NCBI GenBank assembly: GCA_021160565.1
Contig: JAGHCG010000160.1
Span: forward strand, 1-7,717
Length of the DNA stretch: 7,717 bases
Reading direction: 5' to 3'
Source of the DNA: a bacterium
GTDB lineage: Bacteria; Ratteibacteria; UBA8468; B48-G9; JAFGKM01
Both the position numbers and the translations under genes were made by a program. Shown piece by piece: positions 1 through 6,381 of this stretch. Below the pieces are notes generated by a model. That model did no database searches. It saw only the letters and a list, made by a program, of their open reading frames with translations, and was not told the origin of the DNA. Numbering within the stretch: position 1 is the first letter of the stretch; the number at the start of each line of letters is the position of its first letter.

Positions 1-119
1 AGAAATTTAATATAACTGAATGGTAGATTTTTGTTTTTCTTCCTGCCAAAAAAATGGATGGCAAAAGGAACGCCAACTCCAATAAGAGACCATAAAAAAA
101 CAGGGTTTAAAAAATTCAT
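1..119 (-). CDS. BatA-type membrane protein, N-terminal fragment (runs off left edge)
   Basis: Only the first 39 codons are present. Translation from the ATG at 119-117 gives MNFLNPVFLWSLIGVGVPFA, followed by IHFFGRKKNKNLPFSYIKF. The pattern (F-x-N-P-x-F-L-W, a hydrophobic stretch, then P-x-x-I-H-x-F-x-R-K-K and F-S) matches the N-terminal double-transmembrane domain of BatA/aerotolerance-type proteins (PF07584/TIGR02226). Residues about 5-24 form the first membrane helix, followed by a basic cytoplasmic loop. The start codon shares one base with the upstream DUF58 stop (TAATG), which implies translational coupling and the same operon. Family members are inner-membrane proteins, often with a periplasmic vWA domain, encoded after MoxR and DUF58. 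Whether this copy carries a vWA or another C-terminal domain cannot be seen. The family assignment is fairly secure because both sequence and gene order agree. Confidence 0.85.
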   Translation of the reverse strand, partial: MNFLNPVFLWSLIGVGVPFAIHFFGRKKNKNLPFSYIKF

Positions 120-1012
120 TATTTGAATTTACTTCTCACATTAAGGTAGTTATAAAGAAAATTATCAAAAGGTTTATCTGTAAGTGCTACCTGATAATCA
201 ATATTCCTCTCACTGAAACTTTTTCTATAACCTTCCAGAAATTCTCTGAAAATTCTTCTGTAAGTTTCCATCACATATGGAACATCAACAGCGATTTTTT
301 CATTTGTTTCAAGGTCAAAAAATTCACAACTTCCCTCATATGGAAAATACACTTCAGCAGGGTCAAGAATTTGAAAAACAATAACTTCATGATGTTTATG
401 CCTGAAATGGGAAAGCCCTTTTATCACATTTTCTGGATTATCAAGAAGGTCAGAAATAAGTATTATCAAACTTCTTTTTTTTATAGAGGGAACTATTTTC
501 TCTATAACTTCACCAATAGAAGTTTCTCCACCACCTTTTATACCTTCAAGAATGTTCAATAATGAATGAAGATGGGTTGAAGTGGATGAGCATTTCAAAA
601 AATCCCTCACTTCCTTATCAAATGTAACAAGACCAACTGCATCCTGCTGGTTCACCATAAGATAAGACAAACTTGCAGCAAGAAAAATTCCATATCTGAG
701 TTTTGTTATTGATAAAGAGGAAAAATTCATTGAATTACTTATATCAAGGAGAATGTAACTTCTGAGATTTGTCTCTTCTCTGAAAGTTTTAAGATACAGA
801 CGGTCAGTTCTTCCAAAAACTTTCCAGTCAAGATATTTTAAATCATCTCCCGGAACATACTCTCTGTGTTCATAAAATTCCACACTGAAACCTTTATAAA
901 GACCTTTATGTAATCCTGTAATAAGACCTTCAACTGCTGTTCTGGCTACAAGATAAAGATTGGAAAGTTTGGCAAGAACTTTTGGGTCAAGGAGTTTTAT
1001 TTTCTGTTCCAT
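119..1012 (-). CDS. DUF58 domain / vWA-like protein
   Basis: This 297-residue soluble protein has no signal peptide or membrane helix. The DUF58 signature lies at residues about 43-76: S-V-E-F-x-E-H-R-E-Y-x-P-G-D-D-L-K-Y-L-D-W-K-V-F-G-R-T-D. A vWA-like fold follows, with a MIDAS motif D-I-S-N-S at 90-94, a probable MIDAS threonine at 164 (G-G-E-T) and a conserved S-D at 187-188. An intact MIDAS suggests metal-dependent protein binding. In the family, DUF58 proteins work with MoxR AAA+ ATPases, and the MoxR gene ends 2 nt upstream. No clear Shine-Dalgarno precedes the ATG at 1012, so translation probably depends on coupling to MoxR. The stop overlaps the start of the BatA-like gene. Length and motifs are normal for the family. 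The specific client or substrate is unknown. Confidence 0.93.
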   Translation of the reverse strand: MEQKIKLLDPKVLAKLSNLYLVARTAVEGLITGLHKGLYKGFSVEFYEHREYVPGDDLKYLDWKVFGRTDRLYLKTFREETNLRSYILLDISNSMNFSSLSITKLRYGIFLAASLSYLMVNQQDAVGLVTFDKEVRDFLKCSSTSTHLHSLLNILEGIKGGGETSIGEVIEKIVPSIKKRSLIILISDLLDNPENVIKGLSHFRHKHHEVIVFQILDPAEVYFPYEGSCEFFDLETNEKIAVDVPYVMETYRRIFREFLEGYRKSFSERNIDYQVALTDKPFDNFLYNYLNVRSKFK

Positions 1013-1014
1013 CT

Positions 1015-2004
1015 TTATCCATAGTTAAATTCTTCAAGTAATTTTTTCACTATATAATCTGAATTTACTCCCTCTGCATCAGCATTGAAATTTGTGAAAA
1101 TTCTGTGTCTTAAAACATCCTCAGCAATATCCTTCACATCTGAAATTGAAACATTAACATCTCCTCTCAAAGCTGCTTTTGCCTTTGCTCCAAGTATAAG
1201 AAACTGAATTGCTCTGGGACCTGCTCCCCAACTTACATAATCCTGAACAAATTTAAACTCATTATTACTGTGTGGTCTTGTATTCCTTACAAGTTTCACC
1301 ACATATTCAATAACATAATCAGATACAGGAATTTTTCTGACAAGGTTTTGAAATTCAACAATTCTCTCTGCTGAAAGAACTTTCTCAGGCGATTGATTGA
1401 AAGAAGAAGTGGTTATTTCTGCTATCTTTTTTTCTTCATCTTCTGAAGGGTAATCTATTTTTATACTGAGCATAAATCTATCAAGTTGTGCCTCTGGAAG
1501 AGGATATGTTCCTTCCAGTTCAATTGGATTTTGAGTTGCAAGAACAAGAAAAGGAACCGGTAATGGATAATTTTTACCTCCCACTGTTACCTGATATTCC
1601 TGCATGGCTTCAAGTAAAGCTGCCTGAGTTTTTGGAGGTGCTCTATTAATTTCATCAGCAAGAATTAAATTAGCAAATATAGGTCCGGGTAAAAATCTCA
1701 GCGTTCTCTTCAATGAAAGTGTATCTTCCTGAATTACCTCTGTCCCTGTAATATCAGAAGGCATAAGGTCTGGAGTAAATTGAATTCTTTTGAAGGATAG
1801 GTCAAGAATTTCAGAAAGAGTTTTTATCATAAGTGTTTTGGCAAGACCTGGAACTCCTATGAGAAGGCAATGTCCTCCAGCAAAAAGACCTGTTAAAATC
1901 CTGTCAATTATTCTATCCTGCCCAACAATAACTTTATGCATTTCATTAAATATCTTCTCTTTCAACTCCTGAAATTCATCCAGTAATTTTAATGTATTGT
2001 CCAT
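1015..2004 (-). CDS. MoxR-family AAA+ ATPase
   Basis: This 329-residue protein is a complete MoxR-type AAA+ ATPase. It has Walker A G-V-P-G-L-A-K-T at 50-57, Walker B L-I-L-A-D-E-I-N at 113-120 followed by R-A-P-P-K-T-Q-A-A-L-L-E-A-M-Q-E, sensor 1 A-T-Q-N-P at 156-160, an arginine-finger region L-P-E-A-Q-L-D-R-F at 169-177, and sensor 2 G-A-G-P-R-A at 260-265. MoxR proteins are cytoplasmic, chaperone-like ATPases thought to mature or remodel protein complexes together with vWA proteins. Here the partners are probably the DUF58 protein encoded 2 nt downstream and the BatA-like protein after it. The ATG at 2004 directly abuts the stop of the DUF4159 gene (TAA|ATG) and no Shine-Dalgarno is visible, so coupled translation is likely. 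Every key ATPase residue is present. The physiological client cannot be read from the sequence. Confidence 0.96.
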   Translation of the reverse strand: MDNTLKLLDEFQELKEKIFNEMHKVIVGQDRIIDRILTGLFAGGHCLLIGVPGLAKTLMIKTLSEILDLSFKRIQFTPDLMPSDITGTEVIQEDTLSLKRTLRFLPGPIFANLILADEINRAPPKTQAALLEAMQEYQVTVGGKNYPLPVPFLVLATQNPIELEGTYPLPEAQLDRFMLSIKIDYPSEDEEKKIAEITTSSFNQSPEKVLSAERIVEFQNLVRKIPVSDYVIEYVVKLVRNTRPHSNNEFKFVQDYVSWGAGPRAIQFLILGAKAKAALRGDVNVSISDVKDIAEDVLRHRIFTNFNADAEGVNSDYIVKKLLEEFNYG

Positions 2005-3447
2005 TTAATGTGTCATAAGATAAACAAGAATATTTGTTCCCAGTTTTGATGCCTGTGTAATTGAAATATCTCTTGTATAGGGTCTTGGAATTCCTTCCCA
2101 TCCACTTCCAAGTCCATATGGTGAAAATACAACAACTGGTAAATCATTAAGAAAATATATTTCAAGAGGAGGAACATTTTTATTCGGGAAATTGTAAATG
2201 AACTCTTCAATTTTATATGGAAATTGATAAATGGAATAATTTTTATCAGGAATAACTCTTTTCGCCTCAGGTAATACTTTTTCCATAATTTTATGGAATG
2301 CCTCTGTAAAATCTTTGCTTCCACAACAACTATCAGCAATGAGACATCCTCCAGATACAAGAAATTCTCTCAATTTTTTGAGTTCTCCCTCAGAAAACCT
2401 TGGTGGATAATGCCCTGTAATATAAAGAATTGGAACATTTTCAAGAGAATCCTTTTTCAAATCAACATTTATGGGTTCCAAATAAACAAGAGTATCTGTC
2501 TTTTCAGAAAAAGTTTTTAAAAGTTTCCCAATTGCAGAAGGATGAGGATTCCAGTCTCCTGAATGTATTATCTGTCCAATATAAAGTTTCCCGCTTTTCT
2601 TCTTAACTTTCTCCACATAAAGAGGAGTTAATCCATAAAGTTTTCCGAACTCAATCCATCCCAGAGAATAAACAGTCATATTAATTCCTATCTTTACCGC
2701 ATCTTCTGGAATATACCTCACTCCCCAGGGATGAGTATGCATTGCCCATCCACAGCCAAGGTCATATGGAGAAAGAATAACTGCTGCTCTGCATCCAATA
2801 TTTAAAATTCTCAGATTAAGAGGTGCTTTTTTCTTTTTACCATTATCAAGAATTGTGAGATTTTCAAGAGGATAAAAGCAATTTTTTAATGGATGGTTTG
2901 AATATAAAGGATAAAGATTTCTTTCAGGGAAAATTTCTGAGATTAAAGAAACAAAATTTTTTGTAAATTCGGGACTACCTGAGGAAGCATTTGCCCAGAT
3001 AAAACCACCTCTTTCTAAATATTCTTTTAACTTCTTTTTTATTTTTTTGCCAGGAATATACGGTTCAACACTTGTTATATAGAGAATTGGAATTTCTTCT
3101 GGGTCAAAGGAGAAACTGTTGAGATTTACCTTTATTACTCTGTAATGAATTCCCAATTGTTTTGATACAATTTTAAGAAGATTTTCCACATCGTTTCCTG
3201 CTCTTGTCCATTTATCATTCGGGCCACATATAACTTTTCCAACCAAGACAGGTGGAGATGGAGGATTTTTCTTTTCTGTCCTTCTTAATGGAGTAACAGG
3301 AAGAGGTAAAGGTGGAAAACCCTCACCTGCTTTTCTCCTTTGAGGTCTTTTTGTTGGTGGTGCTTTTCCACACTCCCATCCAGAAAGAGAAACTGCACCA
3401 ATTAAAGTTAAAACAATCAGTACGTTTAAAACTTTTTTCTTAATCAT
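2005..3447 (-). CDS. Secreted protein with two tandem DUF4159 domains
   Basis: From the ATG at 3447 this is a 480-residue protein. A frame extension to a TTG at 3495 adds 16 charged residues in front of the signal peptide and overlaps the likely promoter, so I reject it. Residues 1-22 form a signal peptide (M-I-K-K-K, then a hydrophobic core ending A-V-S-L-S-G). C26 lies in G-W-E-C, which is not a good lipobox. A Pro/Lys/Arg-rich linker spans about 28-68. Two homologous units follow (about 69-265 and 289-480), sharing P-I-L-Y-I-T, a G-G-x-x-x-A-x-x-x-x-G segment followed by F-T, S-P-Y-x-L-G-x-G-W, and a terminal K-x-G-x-N-x-x-V-Y. DUF4159 (PF13709) has no established biochemical activity and resembles the glutamine-amidotransferase-like ThuA fold. 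It is commonly encoded beside MoxR/DUF58/BatA genes, as here, so an envelope role is inferred. Confidence 0.88.
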   Translation of the reverse strand: MIKKKVLNVLIVLTLIGAVSLSGWECGKAPPTKRPQRRKAGEGFPPLPLPVTPLRRTEKKNPPSPPVLVGKVICGPNDKWTRAGNDVENLLKIVSKQLGIHYRVIKVNLNSFSFDPEEIPILYITSVEPYIPGKKIKKKLKEYLERGGFIWANASSGSPEFTKNFVSLISEIFPERNLYPLYSNHPLKNCFYPLENLTILDNGKKKKAPLNLRILNIGCRAAVILSPYDLGCGWAMHTHPWGVRYIPEDAVKIGINMTVYSLGWIEFGKLYGLTPLYVEKVKKKSGKLYIGQIIHSGDWNPHPSAIGKLLKTFSEKTDTLVYLEPINVDLKKDSLENVPILYITGHYPPRFSEGELKKLREFLVSGGCLIADSCCGSKDFTEAFHKIMEKVLPEAKRVIPDKNYSIYQFPYKIEEFIYNFPNKNVPPLEIYFLNDLPVVVFSPYGLGSGWEGIPRPYTRDISITQASKLGTNILVYLMTH

Positions 3448-3466
3448 TTTTCTTTCTTTTAGACGT

Positions 3467-3495
3467 ATTTTAACCCTTCCTGGTTTACATAGCAA
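3467..3495 (-). promoter_or_regulatory. Candidate promoter for the DUF4159-MoxR-DUF58-BatA unit
   Basis: Reading the minus strand, TTGCTA (3495-3490, 4/6 to the -35 consensus) is followed by a 17-nt spacer and TAAAAT (3472-3467, 5/6 to the -10 consensus). The predicted start near 3460 leaves a leader of about 12 nt before the ATG at 3447, with only a weak purine-rich RBS (AAAGAAAG). The same TAAAAT -10 occurs in the promoter proposed for the 6382 gene. This is prediction by eye in AT-rich DNA, where such matches are common. Read-through from the upstream phosphohydrolase gene is also possible. Confidence 0.45.
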
Positions 3496-3502
3496 ATTTT
3501 CT

Positions 3503-3515
3503 CACCCCGGGGGTG
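3503..3515. repeat. GC-rich palindrome between the two minus-strand units
   Basis: CACCCCGGGGGTG is an inverted repeat with 6-base arms around one central base. As RNA it would form a five-pair all-GC/AT stem (CACCC/GGGTG) with a 3-nt loop. It lies 9 nt past the phosphohydrolase stop and 8 nt upstream of the candidate -35 at 3495. It stands out sharply against AT-rich surroundings. Neither side has the T-run of an intrinsic terminator (the minus strand continues AGAAAATTT), so it may be an operator, an mRNA 3'-end stabiliser or a dispersed intergenic repeat. No second copy is present in this window. Confidence 0.5.
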
Positions 3516-3524
3516 CGAAGTCAT

Positions 3525-5471
3525 TTAGTATGAATGAGTTAGGAATTTTTCTGTTTCAACTGCTTTTTTTATCCTCTCGTAATTTTTCTTCATCTTCTCA
3601 AACTCTTTCCTTTTAAAATCAGGGTCTTCAAATATCTGATATATTACTGCTCCTTCACAATCTTTTGGAACAGGAAGGTCAAGAGCAAAACATATTGTTG
3701 GAACAATGTCTGTAAGCCAGACTGTTCTTTCAAGCACCATTCCTCTTTTTATTCCAGGTCCTTTAACTATGAAAACTCCCTTCATTGAACCAACACCATA
3801 TTCTCCTGTAGTTAACTGTCTTCCATGCTCTCCACTCACTTCAGGATTTACTCCATATACCACATCTCCAATTTTATCTCCATAAAGACCTATTATCCTT
3901 GCATCCTGTTTTTTAAGAGCAAAAGCAATTGGTTTTTTCCCTGTTAAAGGGTCTGTATAATCATAAAGAGCTTTTATAATCTCATTTTGAACCTTTTCAT
4001 ATTCACTTTCTTCAACAATTCCGTGAGGATATTTTCCTTTGAGATTTATAAATACATAACAACTGAGTACGCAAACTGCTTTTGTCTTTTCCCATATAAT
4101 TTTCTCCATTCCTGTTTCCTCATCAATTTCAGTATAAAGAAGCCCTTTTTCTTTCAAAATATCATTTGCATTGAAATGTTTGTATTCTGGATGATTAACA
4201 TTTTCACTCGGAACAGCACCATGGTCAGAGGTAATAATTATTATTGTTTTTTCTTCATCTATTGCATCAATTATTTTCCCAACCATTCTATCAAGTGATG
4301 TATAAAACTTTCTTTCAGCATCTTCAATTTTTTTCCTCAATTCTTCATCTTTGTTATTATTGGGTTCAAGTAGATTCATAAATCTGTGGTAGAAGTGGTC
4401 AGGACAGTGGGCATGCATAAAGAATAATGTCCATTCTTTGTTTTTCAAAAGATAATTTGCAGTTTCACCAAACCATATATTCTGGAAATCAATTATTTCT
4501 GAAAGTGTTTCTATATCAATCCATTCAAGTGCATTTGCTTCAAAAAATGAATTTGGTACAGGAAGACCATCCATCTTTTCAAGTTCTTTTGTAATTTCAG
4601 ATGGAAAAGCCCAGCCTTCAAGATTGCATAAAGGAGTGAAATAAAGTTTTATAGAAGTGCCATCTGGAGAAATATCCAGAAGTTTTACTTTGAAAACAAC
4701 CTTTTTAATCCCATTATTTGTTTTAATTTCCAGATATATATTTTCACTCCATCTACCTTTTTCAACAATCACCACCGGTTTTTCTCCATCTTTTTCCCTG
4801 TATATACCCACTTTTTCAAATCCATTTCCAGTATCAATTAAAAGCAAATACCAGGGGTTTTCCTCACAGATGTCTCCTGAATGTCTGAAATTTATTTTTA
4901 TCTCCGCTTCTTTAAAATCTTTCCCGTCAGGTAAGTTTTTCCATCCCTCTGCTTTTTTTATTTCAACTTGAGTTGCTGCTGGTAAATCTTCTGTTGTAAA
5001 AAGTAAATCTGCGCTTACAGAATACTCTATTCCCTTTCCATATTTACTGACTGTTCTGTATTCATTAACTCCAAGCCCTGCTCCTCCAATCTGAATCCCA
5101 TTTTTTACTGCTTCAGGCCAGGTACTCGGATAATTCAGAAGGATTGTCTTCTTTCCAATTCTTTCTGCTGCTTCCCATATATATTCTGATTTGCAATCAT
5201 CTTTGAAAAATGCCATATAAGTTTTTTCAAGTGTATTTTCTTCAAGTAAATTGAAACATATAATTCCGTGAGTACCTGGCCAGCTACCAGTTACAATAGT
5301 TGTCCAGTTTGGTGGAGTAATTGTAGGGTGCGGAACAAGACAATTCTCTCCCCATACTCCTTCACGAATTAATTTCTCAACATTTGGCATAACCCCTTCC
5401 TTAACATACTTCTTTATACTTTTTACAGTTGGAGCATCCCACCCTATAACAACACATTTTTCTGCTACCAT
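3525..5471 (-). CDS. Predicted AlkP-superfamily phosphohydrolase/phosphomutase (COG3379 type)
   Basis: This 648-residue protein has no signal peptide, so it is probably cytoplasmic. The AlkP/type I phosphodiesterase metal-site residues are all present: D12 (V-V-I-G-W-D), nucleophile T52 (I-T-P-P-N-W-T-T-I-V-T-G, then P-G-T-H-G-I), D358 and H362 (P-D-H-F-Y-H), D416-H417 (T-S-D-H-G), and H549 (G-E-H-G-R). The opening and the beta-rich insert at about 165-285, with G-R-W-S-E, are typical of COG3379. Catalysis of metal-dependent phospho- or sulfo-ester hydrolysis is expected, but the substrate is unknown. The ATG at 5471 overlaps the IclR gene by 7 bases and has a strong Shine-Dalgarno (GGAGG at 5483-5479, 7-nt spacing). 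The two genes are therefore cotranscribed, which suggests that the regulator senses a metabolite of this enzyme's pathway. The C-terminal 30 or so residues form a charged helix. Confidence 0.9.
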   Translation of the reverse strand: MVAEKCVVIGWDAPTVKSIKKYVKEGVMPNVEKLIREGVWGENCLVPHPTITPPNWTTIVTGSWPGTHGIICFNLLEENTLEKTYMAFFKDDCKSEYIWEAAERIGKKTILLNYPSTWPEAVKNGIQIGGAGLGVNEYRTVSKYGKGIEYSVSADLLFTTEDLPAATQVEIKKAEGWKNLPDGKDFKEAEIKINFRHSGDICEENPWYLLLIDTGNGFEKVGIYREKDGEKPVVIVEKGRWSENIYLEIKTNNGIKKVVFKVKLLDISPDGTSIKLYFTPLCNLEGWAFPSEITKELEKMDGLPVPNSFFEANALEWIDIETLSEIIDFQNIWFGETANYLLKNKEWTLFFMHAHCPDHFYHRFMNLLEPNNNKDEELRKKIEDAERKFYTSLDRMVGKIIDAIDEEKTIIIITSDHGAVPSENVNHPEYKHFNANDILKEKGLLYTEIDEETGMEKIIWEKTKAVCVLSCYVFINLKGKYPHGIVEESEYEKVQNEIIKALYDYTDPLTGKKPIAFALKKQDARIIGLYGDKIGDVVYGVNPEVSGEHGRQLTTGEYGVGSMKGVFIVKGPGIKRGMVLERTVWLTDIVPTICFALDLPVPKDCEGAVIYQIFEDPDFKRKEFEKMKKNYERIKKAVETEKFLTHSY

Positions 5472-6229
5472 TTTACCCCCTCCTTTTTTGTATAACCAAG
5501 TTCCTTAGATATACTTTCAGCAATATTTTTAACAAGTTCTCCAAATTTCTTTATTTTCTCTTTTTTTATTCTGAAAGAAGGACCAGCAATTCCAATAATT
5601 CCAGCAAGATTACCTTTAAAATCAAAAATTGGTGCTGCTATTCTTCTTACTCCCACTCTGGCTTCCTGATTATCAAATGCCCACCCTCTTTTTCTTATTT
5701 TTTCAATTTCTCTCCTTAATTCAGAAATATCTGTTATTGTGTAATCGGTTATTTTTTTGAGAGGAATTTTTTCCAGAATTTCCTTATCTTCACTAAATGC
5801 AAGAATTATCTTTCCTGGAGCAGAGGCATGGATTGTTTCATATCTGGAGCCGATTTGAGCAAAAAGACGTATGGATTCAGAACTCTCCCTCTTATCTATA
5901 TATAAAATTGCCTTTCCATCAGGAATGGCGAGTTCAACAGTTTCCTTTGTCTTTTCACATAATTGTTTCATATAAGAATTCGCAATTTCTCTCAGCGGTA
6001 AGTTATTCAAAATCTCACTGGCGAGAGAAAGAATTTTATATCCGAGATGGTATTTTCTTTCTTCTTTTATATATCTCACCATTCCAGTATCAATCAGAAT
6101 TTTCAGAATTCTGTGAAGGGTTGCTTTTGGAATGAGTAAAATCCTGTAAAGTTCACTGAATCCCATTTTTCTTTTTCCAAGAATTTCCAGAATCATTACT
6201 GCACGAGAAATAGAATTTTTTTGTTTCAT
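5465..6229 (-). CDS. IclR-family transcriptional regulator
   Basis: This 254-residue protein has the standard IclR layout. An N-terminal winged helix-turn-helix (about 7-66) begins S-I-S-R-A-V-M-I-L-E-I-L and has a recognition helix around I-P-K-A-T-L-H-R-I-L-K-I-L (33-45). A C-terminal effector-binding domain (about 80-245) includes I-H-A-S-A-P-G-K-I-I-L-A-F (133-145) and the signature R-G-W-A-F-D-N-Q-E, G-V-R-R-I-A-A-P-I-F-D and G-I-I-G-I-A-G-P (181-217). IclR proteins bind DNA as dimers or tetramers and respond to small carbon-metabolite effectors. It is the first gene of its unit and overlaps the COG3379 gene by 7 bases, so it probably controls that operon and perhaps the divergent one. 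The ATG at 6229 has no clear Shine-Dalgarno. Length is normal. The effector cannot be predicted. Confidence 0.95.
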   Translation of the reverse strand: MKQKNSISRAVMILEILGKRKMGFSELYRILLIPKATLHRILKILIDTGMVRYIKEERKYHLGYKILSLASEILNNLPLREIANSYMKQLCEKTKETVELAIPDGKAILYIDKRESSESIRLFAQIGSRYETIHASAPGKIILAFSEDKEILEKIPLKKITDYTITDISELRREIEKIRKRGWAFDNQEARVGVRRIAAPIFDFKGNLAGIIGIAGPSFRIKKEKIKKFGELVKNIAESISKELGYTKKEGVKW

Positions 6230-6250
6230 ATTTAGAACTTTGTTTTATAT

Positions 6251-6279
6251 ATGATATAAAATTCTTTCTTAACTGTCAA
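6251..6279 (-). promoter_or_regulatory. Candidate promoter for the IclR-phosphohydrolase unit
   Basis: On the minus strand TTGACA (6279-6274, perfect -35) is followed by a 17-nt spacer and TATCAT (6256-6251, 5/6 to TATAAT). The predicted start near 6244 gives a leader of about 15 nt to the ATG at 6229. The four bases preceding the -35 (AAAT) are identical to those of the divergent promoter on the plus strand. The 19-bp palindrome at 6288-6306 is centred near -53, a position more typical of activation than of simple blocking. Confidence 0.65.
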
Positions 6280-6287
6280 ATTTTAAT

Positions 6288-6306
6288 GACCGAACCCGGT
6301 TCGGTC
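6288..6306. promoter_or_regulatory. Perfect 19-bp palindrome, probable operator
   Basis: GACCGAACCCGGTTCGGTC has perfect 9-base arms (6288-6296 and 6298-6306) around a single central C. It is far more GC-rich than its surroundings. It sits between two divergent promoters, 8 nt upstream of the IclR -35 and 29 nt upstream of the plus-strand -35. The obvious candidate ligand is the neighbouring IclR-family dimer, though an unlinked TetR-like repressor would also suit the shape. A TTTT follows on the plus strand, so a terminator hairpin is formally possible, but no plus-strand gene ends here. Confidence 0.7.
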
Positions 6307-6335
6307 TTTTATTCCATCTCGGAGGAGAATGAAAT

Positions 6336-6363
6336 TTGACACTCTATACTCAGGTGTTAAAAT
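6336..6363 (+). promoter_or_regulatory. Candidate promoter for the secreted protein / TM2-like protein unit
   Basis: TTGACA (6336-6341, perfect -35), a 16-nt spacer and TAAAAT (6358-6363, 5/6 to the -10 consensus) precede the gene starting at 6382. The predicted start near 6370 would give a very short leader of about 12 nt, beginning almost at the Shine-Dalgarno AAGGGGGTGA. Its upstream bases AAAT plus the -35 exactly mirror the minus-strand promoter at 6251-6279. Confidence 0.6.
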
Positions 6364-6369
6364 AGAGAA

Positions 6370-6379
6370 AAGGGGGTGA
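6370..6379 (+). promoter_or_regulatory. Ribosome binding site fixing the start at 6382
   Basis: AAGGGGGTGA differs from the extended anti-16S complement AAGGAGGTGA at one base. With its GGGGG core at 6372-6376 it gives a 5-nt spacing to the ATG at 6382. The in-frame GTG at 6376 lies inside this site, so it is not the start. Confidence 0.8.
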
Positions 6380-6381
6380 GT

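Noticed and set aside
2013..2360. Minus-strand 115-codon frame overlapping the DUF4159 gene
   Set aside because: It is an out-of-frame shadow within the conserved second DUF4159 unit, with no protein-like motif.
3448..3495. N-terminal extension of the DUF4159 gene to a TTG at 3495
   Set aside because: It puts 16 charged residues before a normal signal peptide and overlaps the likely -10 and -35. The ATG at 3447 is a better start.
3987..4298. Plus-strand open frame of about 100 codons inside the phosphohydrolase gene
   Set aside because: It is antisense to a well-conserved enzyme, is rich in Phe/Ile/Asn as expected of a shadow frame, and has no ribosome site. The same applies to the other antisense frames at 371-562, 1790-1972, 2293-2520, 4657-4971, 5797-6135, 6840-7094 and 7309-7551.
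6288..6310. Intrinsic terminator (hairpin plus TTTT)
   Set aside because: The T-run is short and no plus-strand gene ends upstream. The position between divergent promoters fits an operator better.
6376..6381. GTG start at 6376 for the secreted protein
   Set aside because: The GTG is part of the Shine-Dalgarno itself. The ATG at 6382 has correct spacing.
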